This document shows positions 46,822-55,475 of a DNA stretch of 64,000 bases, in pieces. The DNA lies in assembly GCF_947502415.1 (NCBI RefSeq), contig NZ_CANMZV010000011.1:113543-177542 (forward strand). The letters are read 5' to 3'. The DNA is from an uncultured Photobacterium sp. (GTDB lineage Bacteria > Pseudomonadota > Gammaproteobacteria > Enterobacterales > Vibrionaceae). The notes beneath the pieces are model-generated. The model made no database searches. It saw nothing but the letters and a program-made list of their open reading frames with translations, and was not told where the DNA came from. The position numbers and the translations under genes are program-made. Each line of letters begins with the position of its first letter. Within the stretch, counting starts at the first letter, position 1.

Positions 46822-48018
46822 ATGTCATTGGCAAGACTCTGTCCCGGTTGCGACTTATTGGTTATGCCTAAGCTCGCAAAGCACGGACAAAGTGCCTATT
46901 GCCCCCGGTGCAATACTCGTCTCTACCGTGGGGGGACGTCCCGTTTTAGTGGTGAATTTGCCATAGCACTGGCTTGTTTGATCCTTTTCATACCGGCTCA
47001 TTTTTTCCCGCTGGTCACTATCCGATTGTTTGGTGTAATGATCCCGGCAACCCTGCCTTCAGGAACCCTGACTCTGGCCGCTGAGTTTCCAGCTGTGGCT
47101 TTCCTGATCCTATTTTGCAGTACTATTGCCCCGTTACTGGTTAGCTTATCTGTCATAACTGCACAAATAAGCCTCAAGCTCAGGTATTTACAGATATTCA
47201 GAACATCGCTCTGGATTATCGAACACCTCAAATACTGGTCGATGTTCGATGTATTTCTCGTCAGCCTGGCGATTTCATGCTTTAAAGTTCAAGACTACGC
47301 TGATATCTATGTCGGCCCTGGATTATATTCGCTCGTGGCGTTACAGATCCTGATGCCACTGCTTATCACAAAAGTCACCATTGCTCGTTACTGGGAGGCT
47401 TGGCAACCAGAAGTTGAGCACTCAGATAACGAACTAAAAGCACACTGCCATACTTGCCACCTGACTCAAGCCCATTCGGACAAGTGCATTCGTTGCTCTT
47501 CACCGGTTTATAAGCGTATGCCCCACTCTATCCAAAAAACGTGGTCATATCTCATCGCTGCCAGTGTATTTATTTTCCCGGCCAACCTCTATCCGATATC
47601 AATCTTCCTGAATAACGGAAAACGGGTTGAAGATACCATCTTTTCGGGTGTAGCCTCTCTGATAAAAACTGATATGACGGGCATCGCTATCATCATTTTT
47701 GTTGCCAGTATTGTTGTACCGGTAGCCAAAATTCTGGGGCTCGCATTCCTTCTCCTGACAATTCAGTTCAAGCGCAAAGTCAATCACCTCCAGCGCATGA
47801 GGCTATATCGCGTTATCCAGTGGATAGGTAAATGGTCGATGATGGATCTCTTTGTTATCTCGATCATGGTAACCCTGATTGATCGTGACCAACTTCTTGA
47901 TTTTACACCCGGCCCCGGAGCTATTGCCTTTGGTGTCGTCGTGCTTCTTACTATGCTCGCAGCAGAAAGCCTAGATTCTCGTCTGATATGGGACAACTAT
48001 GAACAACGGACAAAATAA
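46822..48018 (+). CDS. letA: LetA (YebS/PqiA-like) inner membrane protein
   Basis: 398 residues with two PqiA modules, each with a zinc-ribbon (Cys-Pro-Gly-Cys and Cys-Pro-Arg-Cys near 8-33; Cys-His-Thr-Cys and Cys-Ile-Arg-Cys near 212-231) followed by about four membrane helices. LetA works with the MCE protein LetB to move lipids between the inner and outer membranes. It overlaps letB by 20 bp, so they are coupled. E. coli places this pair next to msrC, prc and proQ, as here. Confidence 0.93.
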   Translation: MSLARLCPGCDLLVMPKLAKHGQSAYCPRCNTRLYRGGTSRFSGEFAIALACLILFIPAHFFPLVTIRLFGVMIPATLPSGTLTLAAEFPAVAFLILFCSTIAPLLVSLSVITAQISLKLRYLQIFRTSLWIIEHLKYWSMFDVFLVSLAISCFKVQDYADIYVGPGLYSLVALQILMPLLITKVTIARYWEAWQPEVEHSDNELKAHCHTCHLTQAHSDKCIRCSSPVYKRMPHSIQKTWSYLIAASVFIFPANLYPISIFLNNGKRVEDTIFSGVASLIKTDMTGIAIIIFVASIVVPVAKILGLAFLLLTIQFKRKVNHLQRMRLYRVIQWIGKWSMMDLFVISIMVTLIDRDQLLDFTPGPGAIAFGVVVLLTMLAAESLDSRLIWDNYEQRTK

Positions 48019-50626
48019 TCAACAACCAGAACCCGTCAATGTTAAGCGAGACCGCGGGCTATCCCCTCTATGGATACTTCCGCTACTTGCACTTACCCTT
48101 GCAGGGTGGCTGGTGTTCAAAGCTGTCCACGAAGCAGGACAGCGGATTAAGATCCACTTTAGTGATGCTGCAGGTATCACTGCCGGCAGGACGACTATCC
48201 GCTACCAAGGTCTTGAGATCGGTATGGTTCGTGTCGTCAATTTATCCCATGATCTGCAGAGCATCTATGCAGAAGCCGATATCTATCCGGAAGCAGTACA
48301 AACCCTTAAAGAAGGGACCCGCTTTTGGCTGGTAAAACCCAAAGCTTCTATAACTGGTATTTCCGGGCTGGATGCGCTGGTATCGGGTAATTATATCGCC
48401 CTTCAACCAGGGACAGGAAAACCAACTTATGAATTTAAAGCCCTTGATAGCCAACCATCTGACACTCCAATTGGCCAAGGCATGAAGATCCAACTGCGTT
48501 CACCAAACCTTGGTTCCGTTAGTATCGGCTCACAGGTTCTGTACAAAAAAATTCCTGTCGGCGAGGTATATAACTACACCCTGAGCAACGATAAAAAGCG
48601 GGTACTAATCGATATTCTCATCCAGCCGCAATATGCCGAACTGGTTACTAATAAAAGTCGTTTCTGGAATGTCAGCGGAATGAGTGCCAACCTGGGCTTT
48701 AACGGTGTTGATGTTCAGTTTGAAAGCCTATCAGCAATGATCGGTGGTGCGATTGCGTTCGATTCACCGGACGAAGGCATGCCAATCGAACCGAATCATC
48801 TGTTCCGCCTTTATCCAGATCTGAATACAGCTGGGCGTGGTATCGCAATCACGGTTGACCTGCCAGATGGTAACAATATCAGCGTAAGCGGTGCACCAAT
48901 CATCTATCGTGGTCTGCAAATTGGCCGGATTTCTGATCTTCGCCTTGATGAAAATCGCCAGAAAATTGTTGCTCACGCAGCAATTGAACCAAGCATGAGC
49001 GACCTGCTGACAAATGGCTCGCACATGCTGTTAGAAGAGGCCGAATTATCACTTAGCGGCGTTAAAAATATCGGAAATTTAATCCGTGGTAACTTCCTGA
49101 CTCTAATCCCAGGGGAAGGCGAAAAAACTCGTCAGTTCAAAGCGATTACCCAGGATGAACTGCAAGAACAGCAACCAGGCGTTGCCACCTTTTCTCTTTA
49201 TGCAGACAGTAGTTTCGGTATCAAACGAGGTACCCAATTGAAACACAGAGGGATAGAAGTCGGCAGAGTAAAGAAAGTTTCGTTAGAAAACAGCAAAGTT
49301 CACTTTAATGTGATCGTTAATCCTGAATATACCTCGTTGGTTCGCTCAGCAAGCCGGTTTTACCTGGATGGTGGTATCCAGGCGAACATCAGCGCCAAAG
49401 GCATCGATGTCAATGTACCTCCCGCTGACCAAATCATTAGTCAAGCTATCAGCTTTACCAGTGAAGGCGGCACGAAAATCCGGAAAACCTATCCTCTGTA
49501 TCAAAACAAACAGCTTGCCAAGCTCGCAACTGAAAGCTTAAAGGGCCGAAGTCATTTCACGCTATTTGCCAAAGAGCTTCCGCCAGTATCAGAAGGAAGC
49601 CCTATCCTTTACCGTAACCTTCAGGTCGGTGAAGTAAAAGACTACGCCCTGACAAGTGACGGCGTCACCGTTTCAATATTTATTGATAATAAATACCGCC
49701 ACCTGATCAAACCTGACACCGTATTCTGGAATCGTTCAGGTGTCGAAGTGGAAGCTGGACTTGATGGCGTAAACATTAAAGCCGACCCGCTTAGCACTTT
49801 GATCAAAGGCGGCATTGCTTTTGATGAATTAAAAGGTGTTTCGAATAAAACAGGATCTCGTTATAAGCTCTACCCTAGTCTCAAGAAAGCTAAAGATTTT
49901 GGCCTGTTGATCACACTCACAGCTAATAATGCCAAAGCCATTTCGGTAAACTCAGATATTCGCTATCAGGGGGTCAATGTGGGTAAAGTTATTGAGACGC
50001 TTCCTGATTTCAATGCCGGAAATATTGAGGTAAAGGCACGCCTTTTCCCTAAATATGCCGATATACTCGCAACATCAAACAGCTACTTCTGGGTAGTGAC
50101 ACCGAAACTAAGCCTGACCGGAGCGAAAAACCTCGACACTTTGCTTAACAGCTACATTGCTGTTACTCCGGGTGATGGTCATTACAACCAAGCATTCAAA
50201 CTAGGCACTGCCGAACTGGTGAAGTCTGGCCTGACCGTCATTCTGGAAAGTGAAGACCGAGGCTCAATTAGCGAAGGAACACCACTTCTGTATCGAGATA
50301 TTCAAGTCGGCCAAGTTATAAAAGTGACACTGGGTGAACTGGCAGATCGCGTTATTCTTGAAGCGCAGGTTGAACACGAATACAGTCACCTGGTTCGTTC
50401 CGATACCGTGTTCTGGAATAAATCCGGCGTTGACGTCACTATTGGCTTAACCGGCGCATCAGTGCAAACAGGCACGGTCGATAGCCTTATCCGAGGTGGT
50501 ATCGCCTTTGCTACACCAGAAGAACAGCCTCTTTCTCCTAAAGCAGAACAAGATACCCACTTCCTGCTTTATAAAGAAGCTAAGCCACAGTGGAAAACAT
50601 GGCGAACAGCAATACCACGTCATTAA
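47999..50626 (+). CDS. letB: LetB (YebT), seven-domain MCE lipid transport protein
   Basis: 875 residues, E. coli 877. One N-terminal membrane helix (about 24-42), then seven MCE repeats recognisable by their starting motif, e.g. 'AAGITAGRTTIRYQGLEIG', 'LGSVSIGSQVLYKKIPVG', and later 'GSISEGTPLLYRDIQVG'. The rings stack to form a hydrophobic tunnel across the periplasm. Anchored in the inner membrane and partnered by LetA. An exact matS site lies within the coding sequence. Confidence 0.95.
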   Translation: MNNGQNNQQPEPVNVKRDRGLSPLWILPLLALTLAGWLVFKAVHEAGQRIKIHFSDAAGITAGRTTIRYQGLEIGMVRVVNLSHDLQSIYAEADIYPEAVQTLKEGTRFWLVKPKASITGISGLDALVSGNYIALQPGTGKPTYEFKALDSQPSDTPIGQGMKIQLRSPNLGSVSIGSQVLYKKIPVGEVYNYTLSNDKKRVLIDILIQPQYAELVTNKSRFWNVSGMSANLGFNGVDVQFESLSAMIGGAIAFDSPDEGMPIEPNHLFRLYPDLNTAGRGIAITVDLPDGNNISVSGAPIIYRGLQIGRISDLRLDENRQKIVAHAAIEPSMSDLLTNGSHMLLEEAELSLSGVKNIGNLIRGNFLTLIPGEGEKTRQFKAITQDELQEQQPGVATFSLYADSSFGIKRGTQLKHRGIEVGRVKKVSLENSKVHFNVIVNPEYTSLVRSASRFYLDGGIQANISAKGIDVNVPPADQIISQAISFTSEGGTKIRKTYPLYQNKQLAKLATESLKGRSHFTLFAKELPPVSEGSPILYRNLQVGEVKDYALTSDGVTVSIFIDNKYRHLIKPDTVFWNRSGVEVEAGLDGVNIKADPLSTLIKGGIAFDELKGVSNKTGSRYKLYPSLKKAKDFGLLITLTANNAKAISVNSDIRYQGVNVGKVIETLPDFNAGNIEVKARLFPKYADILATSNSYFWVVTPKLSLTGAKNLDTLLNSYIAVTPGDGHYNQAFKLGTAELVKSGLTVILESEDRGSISEGTPLLYRDIQVGQVIKVTLGELADRVILEAQVEHEYSHLVRSDTVFWNKSGVDVTIGLTGASVQTGTVDSLIRGGIAFATPEEQPLSPKAEQDTHFLLYKEAKPQWKTWRTAIPRH
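49656..49668. promoter_or_regulatory. matS site (exact match) in letB
   Basis: GTGACGGCGTCAC fits GTGACRNYGTCAC at all positions. Confidence 0.85.
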
Positions 50627-50657
50627 TGAGTATCGCTTAGCCCAACCTGTTGTAAAC

Positions 50658-50683
50658 AAAGGAGCGCCCAGCGCTCCTTTTTC
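50658..50683 (+). terminator. Terminator after letB
   Basis: AAAGGAGCGC / GCGCTCCTTT hairpin with a 3-nt loop followed by TTTTTC, 32 bp after the letB stop. Confidence 0.88.
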
Positions 50684-50769
50684 TTACCTCCCAAGGCATC
50701 CAGCCGTCGATTCTTGCCCCCGTTTGTTATAGACTCTCGCCCCAATAGCTAGATTAACGAGATAGACCC

Positions 50770-52200
50770 TTGCATCCGAACATTCATATTCCTGAAGCCT
50801 TCATTGAGCAAATTCGCCAAATCATGCCTCAGCACCTGAGCATGGATGAGTTTATTGCCAGTTGTAAAACGCCACTGCGCCGCAGCATCCGGGTCAACAC
50901 ACTGAAAATCAGTGTAGAAGACTTTCTTGCCCGCGTTGCGGACAAAGACTGGACGTTAACTCCGGTTCCGTGGTGTGAGACCGGCTTCTGGATTGAACGT
51001 GAAGATGAAGACAGTGTTTCGCTTGGTAACACAGCCGAGCATATGGCTGGCCTGTTCTATATCCAGGAAGCCAGTTCAATGATGCCTGTTACGGCACTGT
51101 TGAAAGATAACAATGCCCTCGACTGCGTATTAGATATGGCGTCAGCTCCAGGTTCAAAAACGACACAAATTGCCTGCGCCATGGGAAACCGTGGGGCTCT
51201 GGTAGCGAACGAACTTGCAGCAAGCCGAATTAAAGTACTCCACTCAAACCTACAGCGTTGCGGTGTTTATAATGCAGCGTTGACCCATTTTGACGGATGT
51301 GTTTTTGGTGGTTGGGCACCGGAATCTTTTGATTCAATCCTGCTTGATGCACCATGCTCTGGCGAAGGTGCAATTCGCAAAGATGATGACGCAATGGAGA
51401 ACTGGAGCTTAGAATCTGTCGAAGACATTGCTGCAGTTCAGCGCGATCTTATTGTCAGTGCATTTCAGGCTCTGAAGCCTGATGGTGTAATGGTGTACTC
51501 AACTTGCACACTGAACCTCAGCGAAAATCAGTATGTGTGCCGCTTCCTGAAAGAGACTTTCGGTGATGCCGTTGAATTCGAGTCATTGAATAATCTGTTT
51601 GATGGAGCTAAAGAAGCATTAACCGAAGAAGGCTTCCTGCACGTTTATCCTCAAATATTCGACAGTGAAGGCTTCTTCGTTGCCCGTATTCGCAAGCTTC
51701 ATTCTGTTGAATCGCCGAAGGTAAAAAAACGCCTCGGCAAGTTTCCTTTCTCTCCGGCTAAGAACATAGAACAGCAAACTATAGCCAACAGCATCAAAGC
51801 CGATCTGGACATTACTCTGCCAGAAGATAGTGAAGTTTGGATTCGTGATAAAGAAGTTTGGTTGTTCCCATCAAAACTGCGCCCATTGTTGACTGAGATT
51901 CGCTTCCAACGCATGGGTATCAAACTGGCAGAACAACACAAGAAAGGTTACCGCTGGCAGCATGAGGCCATTATGTCACTGGCAAAAGGTAACGAAAAAG
52001 TTGCTGTTGCACTAACATCTGAACAAGCCAAAGAATGGTTTATGGGCCGCGATATTCGCCCGGACAATCTTTCTGGTAAAGGGGAAATCATTCTGACCTA
52101 TCGCGACTACCCTATCGGGATCGGAAAATGGGTTGGCAACCGCATTAAAAATGGATTACCTCGTGAACTGGTTCGTGATACAAACCTATTTGATATCTAA
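50770..52200 (+). CDS. rsmF: RsmF, 16S rRNA m5C1407 methyltransferase
   Basis: 476 residues, same class and length as E. coli YebU (479). The start is TTG, preceded by GAGATAG; no ATG precedes the conserved 'IRVNTLKISVEDFLARV'. SAM-binding 'DMASAPGSKTTQIA', substrate Cys in 'DAPCSGEG' and catalytic Cys in 'VYSTCTLN' mark an RNA m5C enzyme; the C-terminal PUA-like domain ('GYRWQHEAIMSLAKG') is present. Follows letA-letB, as in E. coli, but after a terminator. Confidence 0.94.
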   Translation: MHPNIHIPEAFIEQIRQIMPQHLSMDEFIASCKTPLRRSIRVNTLKISVEDFLARVADKDWTLTPVPWCETGFWIEREDEDSVSLGNTAEHMAGLFYIQEASSMMPVTALLKDNNALDCVLDMASAPGSKTTQIACAMGNRGALVANELAASRIKVLHSNLQRCGVYNAALTHFDGCVFGGWAPESFDSILLDAPCSGEGAIRKDDDAMENWSLESVEDIAAVQRDLIVSAFQALKPDGVMVYSTCTLNLSENQYVCRFLKETFGDAVEFESLNNLFDGAKEALTEEGFLHVYPQIFDSEGFFVARIRKLHSVESPKVKKRLGKFPFSPAKNIEQQTIANSIKADLDITLPEDSEVWIRDKEVWLFPSKLRPLLTEIRFQRMGIKLAEQHKKGYRWQHEAIMSLAKGNEKVAVALTSEQAKEWFMGRDIRPDNLSGKGEIILTYRDYPIGIGKWVGNRIKNGLPRELVRDTNLFDI

Positions 52201-52775
52201 TTAATGTAGAAGCTTTGTGCTACGCAGACTTATTTATTCACAGCTTTACTGCTTTCAGAAGAAAATATAAAGCCGGTGTAATAATGGAAGCCGTATCAGA
52301 GTTGAATGATATTCTCAGTGCTAAAACTGGCAAATTGTACTGCTTGAACTACCATTGATAGTGTAATTGATCTCCATTTACTAACCAGTTAGCGCAAGGC
52401 TCTCACGAGCCATTCCCCTAAGCCCGAGACAGGAGTCGTTTCGGGCTATTTTTTGACTTCACCCATTCATTTGCATTCAACTGTCAAAAATCAAAACAAA
52501 AACCTCTGCTCCAAACCACACTCCAACCATCAAGCCTTAGCTTTTAGTTGACCAATATTTTCAAACTGTTCCTTATAATTCTGAACGCTTAGCCCCAAAA
52601 ACGGCTTAATTATACTAAGCGATAAATACCATTAATCATTATAATCAATAAATTAACTAAGAATAGTATATGTTCAATTCTTTCGAATGACTTGCGCAAT
52701 TTTTTCCGCTATCTTCCCGAACGGGTGTCAAATATAGTTATTTACAAGCCAAATCACAGAGCAAAGGAAATTACT
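52201..52775. other. Intergenic region before azoR
   Basis: 575 bp with a terminator at 52421 and no credible gene. A short ATG frame of 24 codons at about 52284 lacks a ribosome site. A 23-bp motif at 52541 resembles one at 28177 (21 of 23 bases). Confidence 0.5.
52421..52453 (+). terminator. Terminator-like hairpin
   Basis: AGCCCGA-AC / GT-TTCGGGCT with AGGA in the loop followed by ATTTTTTG. It is 220 bp beyond rsmF, so it may end rsmF or a small transcript. Confidence 0.7.
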
Positions 52776-53369
52776 ATGTCTAATGTACTTGTATTGAAAT
52801 CAAGCATCCTGGGCGATTATTCACAATCAAACGGCCTTATTGATCACTTAATCGCGTCATGGCAAGACAAAGTCAATTCTGTCGTTGAACGAAACCTGGC
52901 CACAGATCCTTTACCCGTTCTTGACGGAGAAATAGCTGGTGGCCTTCGTGGCGGTGATAACCTGACTCCACGTCAGCAAGAAACATTAGCTCTTTCTGAT
53001 AAGCTAATTGAAGAAATCAAAACCAGCGATACTCTGGTGATTGCAGCGCCAATGTATAACTTCTCTATTCCGACTCAGCTTAAAAACTGGTTTGATTTGA
53101 TTGCCCGTACTGGTGTTACTTTCTCTTATACCGAAAACGGTCCAGTTGGTTTACTTACTGACAAAAAGGTAATTATTGTGACAACCCGTGGCGGAATGCA
53201 TAAAGATGGTGCAACCGATGTTATGGTGCCTTACCTGAAAACTATCTTAGGGTTTGTCGGACTAACTGATGTCGAATTTATCTACAGTGAAGCCCTGAAC
53301 ATGGGAGAAGAATTTGCAGCAAAAGGTATCACAGACGCTAAATCAGAACTTGAAAAACTAACAGCCTAA
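52776..53369 (+). CDS. azoR: AzoR, FMN-dependent NADH azoreductase
   Basis: 197 residues from the ATG with AAAGGAAA 6 nt upstream; the longer upstream frame has no counterpart. Flavodoxin-like fold: '[17 protein letters not shown]' binds the FMN phosphate, and '[37 protein letters not shown]' is the family hallmark, as is '[10 protein letters not shown]'. Dimer reducing azo compounds and quinones with NADH. Terminator follows. Confidence 0.94.
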   Translation: MSNVLVLKSSILGDYSQSNGLIDHLIASWQDKVNSVVERNLATDPLPVLDGEIAGGLRGGDNLTPRQQETLALSDKLIEEIKTSDTLVIAAPMYNFSIPTQLKNWFDLIARTGVTFSYTENGPVGLLTDKKVIIVTTRGGMHKDGATDVMVPYLKTILGFVGLTDVEFIYSEALNMGEEFAAKGITDAKSELEKLTA

Positions 53370-53412
53370 CACAATTAACACAACTGGAATTCCTGCCGCT
53401 TATTGCATTCAC

Positions 53413-53449
53413 AGCCTTACCTACAATATATTCAAGGTAAGGCTTTTTC
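53413..53449 (+). terminator. Terminator after azoR
   Basis: Perfect 10-bp stem AGCCTTACCT / AGGTAAGGCT with a 12-nt loop followed by TTTTCTTT. Confidence 0.85.
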
Positions 53450-53489
53450 TTTATAGTCGTTAAGATTTCTCCACTACTTTCCAACACCG

Positions 53490-54851
53490 CTATATGTCAA
53501 ACTGCAGATAAACCGTGTTGTAATTGCTACCACCTTTGATTCGGCCAAACTGAGATGCACTTTCAAAAATAGCAGAACGATGGTGCAAGCTATAGCCAAA
53601 CCAAACATTATCCATGGGCTTATGGTTAAATAAATCACCAAGATTTACATCAAAAGAGAAGTCCAAAAAATTAAGCAGATTACTTGACTCATACCCTTTC
53701 CTGTCCATTTCACTTTGCTCAATATAAGATATATTACTGATATAAGATAAACCTTCCGCTACACCAAAACGCCACTTAACAGGCCATTCAACGGTATAAT
53801 AAGCTTTCACCGCCATCACATACTCCTGGGTTGAAGCTTGGACGTCTGAGCTCCAATGCCACACAAAACCTGGCGTTAAATAAATATCCAATGGCAAGCC
53901 AAATAACTCATCAGTTAACGGATGACCATAAAACAGCGATGTTAGCTGATTATCGAATTCATCCTTCTCCGTGTTTCCAGAAAAAATCTCACCAATATTA
54001 GATGGCGTAGCCCAACCATGAGCAAAACGCAGATAAGGATTGTTACTCAAGGTGTTTTTTCTTGGTTTCTTACTATCATTAAAGAAACCTAATCCGGCAT
54101 ATATTTCCCCTTGCCAGTCATCATCAACAATAACCGAATCCTGTACGTTTTTATCCAACCTTGTGACTCTCGCTCCCGCCAATAAATATAGATTTGACGC
54201 AACATGATAACTAGCTGAAGCCCCCACCTTAATATCTACACCGGCATTTATCGACTCAAGATTAAGGCCATAGTAATAACTGTTGTAAGCACTTTCCTTC
54301 CAGTTTAATGATGCTTGTGGCCTAAATCGCCAGTTACCCGTGTGATATATTGCTCCCAACGTTGCCATCGAGCTAAATCGGCCATCGGGATCCGACAATA
54401 TTTCAAACTGACTATATAAATAGTCATCCAATTGATATTTGAGCTGAAAACCGACATCACCAGTATCACCACCAATTTGGTTCTGGAATGATGACGGTAT
54501 ATCAATAAAATGCATTCTAACCAGAGCATTGAATTCCCAGTCTTCATAACGGTACAGATTCAATCCACCTTCTGTGCCATGGAGAAACAACCGTTCACCC
54601 TGATAAAACATCATCGGAACAAACGTTGATACACTGGTATCTTCTACAACAGATTGCGTCGCATACGGTATGGATGCCGTTCGTACAACGGCTGCCAGTC
54701 CCCAAGGCTGCTCTCCGTCCCGCTTTATTCTCAAATCTTCAACAGAGATAAATCCATCAGGTCGCTCTACATTCTGCCCCCATGTGACGTTGTCACCAGA
54801 GTGCGCAGTTACGGGCAGAATGATAGCCAAATACTTCCAAAAATTACTCAA
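53490..54851 (-). CDS. Solitary outer-membrane autotransporter-type beta barrel
   Basis: 453 residues. A short N-terminal signal sequence ('WKYLAIILPVTAHS') and then amphipathic strands throughout, ending Tyr-Leu-Gln-Phe-Asp-Ile, a BAM-type C-terminal signal with Phe two before the end. There is no passenger domain, so it fits the stand-alone Omp_AT family seen in Vibrionaceae. Role unknown; could be a porin-like or surface protein. Divergent from the first C25 protease, with 624 bp between; it carries an exact matS site near its start. Confidence 0.8.
   Translation of the reverse strand: MSNFWKYLAIILPVTAHSGDNVTWGQNVERPDGFISVEDLRIKRDGEQPWGLAAVVRTASIPYATQSVVEDTSVSTFVPMMFYQGERLFLHGTEGGLNLYRYEDWEFNALVRMHFIDIPSSFQNQIGGDTGDVGFQLKYQLDDYLYSQFEILSDPDGRFSSMATLGAIYHTGNWRFRPQASLNWKESAYNSYYYGLNLESINAGVDIKVGASASYHVASNLYLLAGARVTRLDKNVQDSVIVDDDWQGEIYAGLGFFNDSKKPRKNTLSNNPYLRFAHGWATPSNIGEIFSGNTEKDEFDNQLTSLFYGHPLTDELFGLPLDIYLTPGFVWHWSSDVQASTQEYVMAVKAYYTVEWPVKWRFGVAEGLSYISNISYIEQSEMDRKGYESSNLLNFLDFSFDVNLGDLFNHKPMDNVWFGYSLHHRSAIFESASQFGRIKGGSNYNTVYLQFDI
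54784..54796. promoter_or_regulatory. matS site (exact match)
   Basis: GTGACGTTGTCAC near the 5' end of the barrel gene fits GTGACRNYGTCAC exactly. Confidence 0.85.
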
Positions 54852-55475
54852 ATATCTGTCCCTATCGTTCGTTCATTATGAATACTCTAGTGCAAAATTA
54901 ATTTTAGAGCATATTTTTCGATACAAATCACAATATTCATCAAGGTTTTAACAATAGAACAAACACAAAACCTAATAATAAATAAAAGTGCGAGGAATCT
55001 CTAAATTGTTATACAAAAGTTGATTGTCGCTGCAAATATCTGCGGCGCACTCCCATATTCGTGATATATATAATATTTATTTAACACATAGCAAGAACTT
55101 ATTGAGTAACCTATCAAACAAGCTTGCTCACTAGGAAAAGCACCATTTAAAAGGAATCAAATAATAGCGAAGAGATTAATCAAGGATAATTAGTCAAGTA
55201 TCGATTAGCATTAATAGTCGATAGCTGACTGAAAGTTTCACATTACTTTAACGCAGTATTGATTATATACATGCGAGGGGTTATTACGCTCAATTAAAAA
55301 CACCTTCTTGTTTGTTATTAGCATTCCAATCAACAAAAGAAATAGGAATCAATAACGCAGATTAATTTCGAATGAATATCACATATTCTGAAAACTAAAG
55401 CCTAATCAAGTTTATAACAACTGCACTAAGCAGAGTTTCAATTTCAACAACACACAACAGATATAGGAGATAAAA
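54852..55475. promoter_or_regulatory. Upstream region of protease 1, copy A of a duplicated regulatory region
   Basis: From about 54989 onward this region is alignable with 58602-59088, the sequence before protease 2, at a constant offset of about 3613 bp. Conserved blocks: 'GCGAGGAATCTCTAA'-type and 'TTCGTGATATATATAAT' near 55057, 'TATATACATGCGA' near 55264, the inverted repeat GAATATCACATATTC at 55374-55388, and the leader 'AACACACAACAGATA' with the AGGAGAT ribosome site. No ORF here. The conservation suggests shared control of both proteases. Confidence 0.65.
55374..55388. promoter_or_regulatory. Shared 15-bp inverted repeat upstream of protease 1
   Basis: GAATA-TCACA-TATTC, an inverted repeat with 5-bp arms and a 5-bp centre, present at the corresponding place before the second protease. 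Operator candidate; regulator unknown. Confidence 0.5.

Noticed and set aside
52284..52358. 24-codon ORF between rsmF and azoR
   Set aside because: Too short and without a ribosome site; no support beyond an ATG.
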